NCBI GenBank assembly: GCA_963854835.1
Contig: OY978526.1
Coordinates: forward strand, 15,455,277 to 15,519,276
Source: Megamerina dolium
Taxonomy: Eukaryota > Arthropoda > Insecta > Diptera > Megamerinidae
Direction of reading: 5' to 3'
DNA: 64,000 nucleotides
Made by a program: the position numbers and the translations under genes. This document shows positions 56,101 to 64,000 of this stretch, piece after piece. How positions within the stretch are numbered: position 1 is the stretch's first letter; every line of letters starts with the position of its first letter. The notes below the pieces were generated by a model that searched no databases, was not told the origin of the DNA, and worked only from the letters and a program-made list of their open reading frames with translations.

Positions 56101-59100
56101 TTTTCTCACTAAGCTAAATTATTAACAAATTGATGACTTCCGTTAAAAGCAGTTCACATCTCCGTCATGCAGCTTAGAGCAGCTTAATTTAATTAATTAG
56201 TGCATATACATTTGTATATGTACATAGTGGTATGAAATGTAAAAAATATCAACAGCTTATAGCAAGTGATTTGCTATTCACATGATATGCCTTTATATGT
56301 AAGTTGAAAATTATTATCGATATTATATAGGATTAGTGACATTACCAAAATATTAATAAGATAAAATTTTGCTGGCATGTTCTTAGACTTACAAAAAAAA
56401 AAAGATAAAAAAAAAATAAATAAATAAATAATAATCAAGTAAATATTTATTGAATGTCAGCGTTAATTGTCGACCATGTTAATTAATTAATGTGTTCAAG
56501 AAACGATATACATGTAGTAATAAATATAAGAAAATTATTAACTGTTTTGTCATTTCACAACGTCTTGAAATCTATCGGAGGTTTGTTCAAAAAATGTGAT
56601 GCACCTGTTTTGAATTGATTTTTGTTTTTAGACTTCATTATTTATCCTTTGTTGCAGTAATTATCCTTTGAAATTCAGAGCATCGTAAATAATATAGTAC
56701 AACAATATCCATAGTGGTATTTAGAGTCTGAATCAGTCCAAATTTTTTATCACAGATTTCAATAAAACTATACATGTTTTTTAGAATTGTTCCTGGTTAT
56801 ATATTCCGGTTGCGCATTAAAAAAAAACGATAATTAAAAAATATGTGTTTTGTCCATCAAATGTAAAAGATACCCTTTACCCTTTTTATATCATATTTAG
56901 AGCTTAAATATTGTTAAGCAATGAAAATTAAAATTTTTAATATATAGCAATTATTTAAATGAAAATACTTAATTTTTTTCGTATTGAAATAAAATAGAAA
57001 ACATTTTAAAAATATTAAATAATATATATAGGAGTAAACAGTTTCAAATATAACATTATTGATTGTAGGTCTTGCATAGTAGGACCTTCCCTTTCCCTCT
57101 TCTTTTATTTTAACCATTCTCTGTGAATTACTCTAAGAGTTTCGTGAAGGTTTCTATTTTGCGGAATTTATCCTTCTTCAGTACTCGTTTTCAATTATTT
57201 CCTATTAGTATTTATTTCGATTTTCCATCCGTAAAACCAAGCAACTAAGCATTATATCTACCTATATACAATGTAATTTAACATATCATGTTACACCAAC
57301 GGCTAGATTTATCGTATGAAAATCATCTAAACGTTTCATGAACACATGCACTTACGCAAAAAAAAAAAACCGAAAATTCTGAAATAAATTTTAAACGTTT
57401 TAGACATTTTGATTGAATGAATAAATCGGTCAACTTGTTATGATTGTAGCAGCGAGTGAGTGAGATTGAGTGGGTGATTTGACGATTTGAATATTTCACA
57501 TACAAGTATTTACAAATGTAGGTACATATGGAAAATGAAAAACCTGAACAACTTGTTGATAATTATAGGTTACTTCTTGTACATGTGAGAGATTTAATCC
57601 ATTATCTGTGCTACTACACAGTAGAATTCATTTACTAAATGAATGCACTATATGAGTATGTAGTACATATACGCAATTAACCACATCAAATACAGTACTA
57701 TTATGTTGTAGCATTGTCTAGACAGTATTGAGATTAAATTGGAATGACGTCACTTAAGTGTGCCACCGGTAGTGGTGTTGTTGTTGTTGTTGTTGTTGGA
57801 AATTTCCCTTTTAATAACATCGCCTCCTATTCAAATAAGAAATAACTTACCGATACAAAAGACTTAAGACACGAACTCGTATTGTTTACTCAAAATGTAA
57901 ACGAAAATTCACCACACCAATATAAATTCACCATTGTATAATTCACTCAAAGCAACATGTTTACAAAACCTGCAACATCTTAAACGAAGTAAAGTGTATT
58001 GAATGTATTTATTTTTGTGTGGATTTGAGCAAAAGAGCAAGAAAATTACTAATAATCAGCAATATTACTTGTATTTGTAGTTTACTTTTACACTGCCAAA
58101 CAATAAATTGAGAGCATGCGAGTATGAACATAAATTCAAATCTTGAAATAATTGCAACTACGTATAGCAATGTTAGCGACAGCAATGCCGATGTCAGTAA
58201 CAGTGTTGATGGTGGTGTTGACGACGACGACAACGATGATAACGACGGCGAATATAGCAATAGCGCTGACGATAAATACATTTTAGCGTCTTCTGTCGCT
58301 GTTGAACATGTGTCACATGTTCTCGCATACATGCACATACACAGACCGGAGGGCGTATTGGTTTTTCTTTGACAACATTTGGCCAAAAGATTCAGTTAAT
58401 TGTCGGACATAAGCCAATACGGTTGCAAGCGCGCTTAGTAGCATCATTATTCTAGTAGCAGAAAGTTAGTTATTGAGCTTCATATGAATAAAAGTGAATT
58501 TTCAAAAAAGGTGTTAGTGTGTGAAGCCAATAGGATTTTGCTGAATCATTATAATTTTACTTTTCGGTTTTATTTGCGTTACTACATATTAAATACTCTA
58601 TCTGAATGACTCGAAAAAGGAAGAAAAAATTTATTTAATAACATCAAATTGTCATGCTTTCGTGCATATCTAAAGAAAAATCAAATAATATTAAAGTAGC
58701 ACAATACCAAAAAAAAAAAATTAATGTAATTACAAATAAGTAAAAGATTAATTACCGTAGATGAAAAAATAAAAAAGTGTAAAAGAAACAAATCAACTAA
58801 AAGTAAAGGGAAAGTGTGACGAGCAAATGAAAGATATATTATTTACTAGAGAATTTAAACCAACATATGCGTAAATTAAATCAATAAATATTGAAATAAA
58901 ATCCTTCAAAGTTCAAATATAAATTAATAAGTGCTAAAGCAAAAGATTTAAGCAACAAACTCAATTTAATTTTTCGCTCTAATACCTCAATAGCACCAAT
59001 CAATTTCATTAAAAAAAAAAATTATTCAAATTATTAACGAAACAAATTATTAATTAAGGTCAATTTAAGTGAAAAAACGTGTGAGAGAAACTAAAACCAA

Positions 59101-59369
59101 AACAAATAAAAACATTTAAGTTCTATTGTTGTCATAATTGGATTAATTTATTGTATTATTGTTTTTATCTTGTATACATTCGTTTTTTGTGGACTTTTGG
59201 TGTGTGAGTGTTCAGTGTTCAGGCCAAACAAAATCTTAATAACAAAAATAAATACATATCCGCAATTGTAGGCAATCACTTACTTTGCCATTGTATTTGC
59301 AATAAATAGTTAACGTTTATTAGCATCAACAACATCATTGCCAACACACTAAACGATTACGTTACCAAA
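53160..59369. other. Gene-poor region; possible 5' regulatory DNA of a downstream gene
   Basis: No firm gene in about 6 kb. Simple repeats include (CAA)n at 54558-54585 and 55305-55330, (GTT)n at 57776-57797 and (TAAA)n at 56408-56430. One 83-codon ATG frame at 58124-58372 is rich in Asp, Asn and Ser with a D/N run; its composition could come from GAC/AAC simple sequence, so it is not called as a gene. The last several hundred bases have the A-rich, CAA-rich look of fly 5' UTRs. Confidence 0.35.
57776..57797. repeat. (GTT)n microsatellite
   Basis: Seven GTT units following GTAGTG. Similar short GTT runs occur at 19739-19757. Confidence 0.8.
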
Positions 59370-59380
59370 ATGATTATTAG
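59370..59380 (+). CDS. Possible first coding exon of a gene leaving the window
   Basis: ATGATTATTAG is preceded by a near-ideal fly start context (TACCAAA) and followed at once by a consensus donor GTAAGTG at 59381. The upstream 300 bases are A/CAA-rich and resemble a 5' UTR. This would give Met-Ile-Ile plus two bases of the next codon, with the rest beyond 64000 or in exons not recognisable here. Only context supports it. Confidence 0.3.
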
Positions 59381-62300
59381 GTAAGTGATTGTATTTTATT
59401 AAAGACACTCAAATAAATTTAGTCTTTAATTTTATTTGTATTTCAAAGCTATATTTTGAAATAAAATTTGAAATAATTAATGATGCGGAAAACCTTCAAG
59501 TGTAATGAGTTCTTTACTAAATGATCTCTTTGTAATTTCATTATGAAATTACAGTGCCTAAAATAATATGTATTCGTACGCATTTGTATCATTTGTGTTA
59601 ATTGACCTGATTCTGTCTTCACTGTTCGGTGCTGAAAAATTTAATTTCACTCTCCAATTTGATTTTGTTTTTTTTCTTTTAGTTTCATTTTATTTCTTTT
59701 ACTGTTATATTATTTTTGTCTTTCTTCAGAGACCAAAGAAGCTAGAATAGTAATACATATGTTACTATCAACATGAGCAATAAAAAGCAAATGACATTCA
59801 AGTGACACACATATTTCTATTTTTTATTTTTTATTATTTTTTTAAATTTTATTCTTCATTATGTGTCAGTATGTGAATTTGTAAACATATACACTTATAT
59901 GTATGGATGTATATAGATGTGTGTTGAATAATTTATTATAAATTCTGGTTAACAATATTATATCGATATGCACATAATTGGTATTCAGGTTGAATGCACT
60001 TTAAGTGAATGAATAGCAGATGAGCAATATGAATTGAAATAATTGTGAATAATATGTAATCAAGATGCACAATTTTCAATGCACTATATGTATTTGAATA
60101 GCATGTTTTTGAAGATAATGCGTTTGAAAACAATGTTTTTGTATAGAAAAATTTGCAAACAAAATATTGAATTGAACATTAAAATATTAATATACTAAAA
60201 TCGCATTTGATTGTTGCAAGATTTTCGTCTTCTTTGTAATCACGTGAATATTTACAAATTATTTCTACTATTAATTTCATTTATTTGAATTTAATATGGT
60301 TTTCCGATTAAATTATTTCCGGAGTTTCCGAATCAACTGAAAGCATCGATATTACGATAATTTGCTTCATTTTACATTATTACATTGTTCAATGACCTCC
60401 TCTCTGTTATATAATTAATTACAATGAACTGAAATATTTGCATGCTTTTAGTTAACCTGTTAATTTGGCATGTAATGGGTAACAGCGCAATCATATCTAC
60501 AAATTCCAAAAATCCTCTAAAGAAGTGTACATAATTTAAACAAGTAAATAAATGAGTTTTGTAAACTACACTAACGTATATATGTTAATATTAGCTTAGG
60601 AAATATGAGCTTCACAAATCCAATTAGGGTAGATATCTAAAATATTTTATTCTAATTGTATTAAATTCATATTGAAAAAAAGGTAGCATGTTTATATTAG
60701 TAAATCTTAATTAAAAGTAATTACATGACCTTGATTTCCATAAATAAAATAAAATAAAATAAATAAAATAAATATAATAAATGAAATGAAAAATAAGTAA
60801 TAGAAATATTAGTATCTAAATGCTGTTTCCTTTTTTTTCTAAAAAATTCAAATAAAATTTTATTTTCAGTTTTCACTCGCTTTGCTTTTCTTATATTTAC
60901 AATATAATTTATATCTTATCATTACAAAACAGTAAAGCACAATTAAAAAGAAGAAGAAACATAAAAATTTCTTTATTTTCGAAATTAAATCAGATTAACC
61001 GATACAAATTTTGAAAATAATGTCATATTTATAACTAAATCATGAAACCGATTTATGGACAATAATTTATGGTTTCATCGATTTGACTCACCATTTTCAC
61101 CCCATTCATTGCACTGAAATAATATTTAAATTTGGATATATTAGCTTTAAGTACCTTTTGTGGGTTTCTACAGCTCGATTAGCCAAATTAATATACCCTT
61201 TAAGGATGGCTTTACTCAAACATAACGATGCTTTATATATGTATTACAACTCTATTAATATTTATTACCTATTTATTTATTTGTTTTTTCATAATTAAAT
61301 AATATATTGAAATTAATATATATTTATTTATGAATGAAAATACTATTAAAAAAGAACATAACGATTATTAATTAATATTTTACCTCGTCTCTCTCCTTTT
61401 TTCAATTATTTCTTAAATCTTTTCGTTATGATATTTAGTTGTCAATTGAGCTTTTGTATTTGACTGATATTTGCGATTATTCATGGTACAAAAATTCTAA
61501 ATACCCAGCAAAACTTTTGATTAAGCTGATATGCAAATTAGTCGCATTTACAGTTCTCAGTACATATTTCTTCAATTACAGAGATCGAAATTTTGACGAA
61601 TTCTTGTTTGCGCATAATACATAATATATTATACATTATTTTTCGTAATAATGTCAAAATTTTATATATTGTTTGTATATAAAAATTAGATGTTTCGACT
61701 TTATCTCAAATATTTTTGAATTAATGTCGAAATAACGCTTTTGGTCAAATTTTGTTTCCTTAATATTATCAGTTGTTGTGCTGCTGTCTTTTTATTTACA
61801 TATATACATATGTATATTTTTGTTGGCTTTAAACAAATTTCGTGTTTATACTATTTTTTGGCATTATGTCAAATAGCAGCGATAGGTAGCAAGCATTTTT
61901 TTTTTTTTGTAACTTATTAGCATGCTATTATTAATTGCTATAAAATTACAATAGATTTACACAGATTTATAGGTAGTTCATTATTTTTTTATCGTTTGCA
62001 TGTATATGTATTAATCTATACTTGAGATGTACAAGTATTTGTATATACATATTTACTCATATATTATAAGTAGGTACATACAAATACTTGTAAAACGTTA
62101 TAATAATAATATAAACAATAACTGATATAGTAAGTAATAAGTAATTTATGTAGTTTCTGAAGCATAGTTCAATAACATTTGAACAATAATATATAGGGAA
62201 TAAGCCTGGAAGTTGGTGCGGCAATCCTTAATGTTTTTAGTTTACACAAATATAGAAAACGTCACAATCTATGAAAATGCAACCTTTATAGAGAAAATTT

Positions 62301-64000
62301 ACATTAAATGTATTCAAATGGACAGAATTATATTTATATTTTATTTATGATTTTATTCTTAAGTAATAAAACAGTACATCATTAAAATATATTATGGTAT
62401 CCGGTACCTTATATAAAAATATTAAAATTGTACATCTTTCATATATATAAATTCATATGCATTATCATGTATGTATATAAATTAAATTCAATTCAAATTC
62501 TTCATACAATGCTTGTCATGAAGTTAATCAATTCGTATTCAAATATGAATGAATGTGTGTGTGGCAAATTGAAAAGCAAGTATATGAATGGCGCATCACG
62601 GAGCCAAGTGAATGAAGTGCATTTGATTGTGATGATTATGTGTGTGTGAAATCTAAAATTAAATTCATAAGATTTCATCAAAGACAAGTTATTCGCAGCA
62701 TCTGTATAAAGCTGTAATTATTATTAATATTATTTTGTATATCTTTTTATTTTTTTTTTGCTCCAATTTTAAACTAGTTTTTTTTATGCATGTATATATG
62801 CTGAATGAATGAATATATACATAGTATATAAATGTGTAAGTGTACTCGTATAAAGAACGAGATGGTGTAAAATACTTAATGTATTTTTATCTTTCTAAGT
62901 GTACATGTATTAGTGGTTCTACGTGCTTGCTTCTATACATATGTTTGTGTTTGTGTGTAAAAAGAGAAAAGTTTATATATTTTTGCAATATTATAATGTT
63001 GTTATTGTTGTTGTTGTGTTGTGTCTTGATTGTGATTGTTAAACGAAACATAGCCTTGACATAAATTCTCATATGAATCACACTTTGCCGAGCAACAACA
63101 TATATGTACCATATATATGCAAGTATAAATAGATAAAAGTAATCACAACAACAAAAACTAACCGACTTAAGCTATTTCTTTGAAATGCTCACAGACGCCG
63201 GTCTTAAATACAAAGTATCTATACGTTGTAATTGTTGCATTTCTAGTTATATGGCTTTCCTTTGGCTGCTTTATGGTTGTTGCTGCTTACTACGGTATGG
63301 TTGTTGTCATATAAAATAATGATTTTGTAACCACATTTCGTTGTTGGATTATTGAGGAGCAAGTCTCTTCATTTTGTCCAATATTTCTTATTTTTGGTTT
63401 ATCTCTGCTGTTTGTTGCAATTGCTAACAGGTTGTTATTACTTTCAGGAAATCAACTTCACTTGTTTTGCAGAATCCACCTAACTACACACACACACAAA
63501 CACACAAGCATACGTCTATATGAGTTTTGGGCTGTAGTCGCTTGTTCGTTTATTTACAACATGTTTTTGGTCAGTTTGTTTGTCTGTTTGCTGTTTTTGG
63601 TTTTTTTGCCATTTGGTCTTCAATTACATACCCACATACATACGATTGGGTCTATGGCTGTTGTTGCATCGAAGGTTATTGCAACCAATCATCAGGTGAA
63701 AGTAAAACAAACAGCTCATATGATTTTGCTGCAAGTTTTTGTTACAATGCTTGTTGCATCTTTTTGGAATTATTTTAGGACTTGTTTTTCTATATATACA
63801 TTTTTTTTTTTGTATTGTTCATTTATTGTATTACACTTCTTTGATTGCATTAAATTGGATTGTGCAATGTGGCATGGCAAAGTCCACAAATAATGGATCT
63901 TTTATCTGTTCAAGGATTTCAGCTATCGAATGAAAGCTAAATTTAATTGAATGCATTGTACGTATTTAATGATAAAATAATTATTTTTTTTTATATAAAA
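59381..64000. other. AT-rich, gene-poor right end, possibly first intron
   Basis: No supported coding region in the last 4.6 kb. It contains TAAAA/AAATAAAT tracts (60745-60785), ATAC/ATGT repeats (61800-61815, 62030-62095), (CA)n at 63486-63506 and many T homopolymers. Compatible with the first intron of a gene starting at 59370, but equally with plain intergenic DNA. Confidence 0.3.

Noticed and set aside
58009..58386. Ser/Leu-rich minus-strand frame and Asp/Asn-rich plus-strand frame
   Set aside because: They overlap on opposite strands and both are explained by GAC/AAC-type simple sequence. No motif, signal or splice support; the plus-strand one is mentioned only as a caution.

Overview
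The window looks like AT-rich nuclear DNA of a higher fly (Diptera, Brachycera). The basis is a SUR-8/SHOC2 orthologue with short introns, two DINE-1-type (Helentron-derived) interspersed elements with a (GTCY)n block, mariner-type and jockey-clade elements, and many dipteran-style microsatellites. A tephritid or related acalyptrate fly is my inference; the sequence alone does not prove it.

Layout. 1-5.9 kb: AT-rich, no firm gene; one inverted-repeat (MITE-like) element and two short coding-looking fragments. 5.97-8.07 kb (minus): Sur-8, three coding exons, 611 aa, with 5' UTR that may extend to a donor at 13.19 kb. 10.8-11.9 kb: fold-back elements and a SINE. 14.6-43.5 kb: a cluster of ten small secreted cysteine-rich genes related to Kazal domains: A (14.66), B (15.77, broken), C (18.27), D (19.62, minus), E (33.8, minus), F (34.57, minus), G (36.98, minus), H (39.43), I (40.25), J (42.05). 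The letters are my labels. The cluster is split by two copies of a 1.6-kb DINE-like element (19.9-21.5 and 23.0-24.6 kb), a 5'-truncated jockey-clade LINE with a long open frame (29.0-31.3 kb), a decayed mariner (35.5-35.9 kb) and several copies of one tRNA-derived SINE family. 43.5-64 kb: gene-poor; a 918-bp mariner-like element with intact TIRs (48.6-49.5 kb), more SINE copies, a 106-bp AT microsatellite, the 3' remnant of an RNase H-bearing LINE (52.4-53.1 kb), and a possible first coding exon (59.37 kb) of a gene running off the right end.

How the genes relate. A, E, F and G carry one Kazal-like domain. B, C, D, H, I and J carry two: a divergent N-terminal one in which the Cys of the usual P-V-C-A motif is replaced by Trp (V-V-W-A-T) and a new Cys appears just before the conserved F-x-N-x-C segment, followed by a more ordinary C-terminal one. 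All share phase-1 introns at the same place in the domain. Upstream sequences of B/C and F/G are also duplicated, so the array grew by local segmental duplication. The proteins are probably extracellular protease inhibitors or reproductive, salivary or immune secreted factors; nothing in the sequence fixes which. Sur-8 is a conserved RAS-MAPK scaffold with no obvious functional link to the array.
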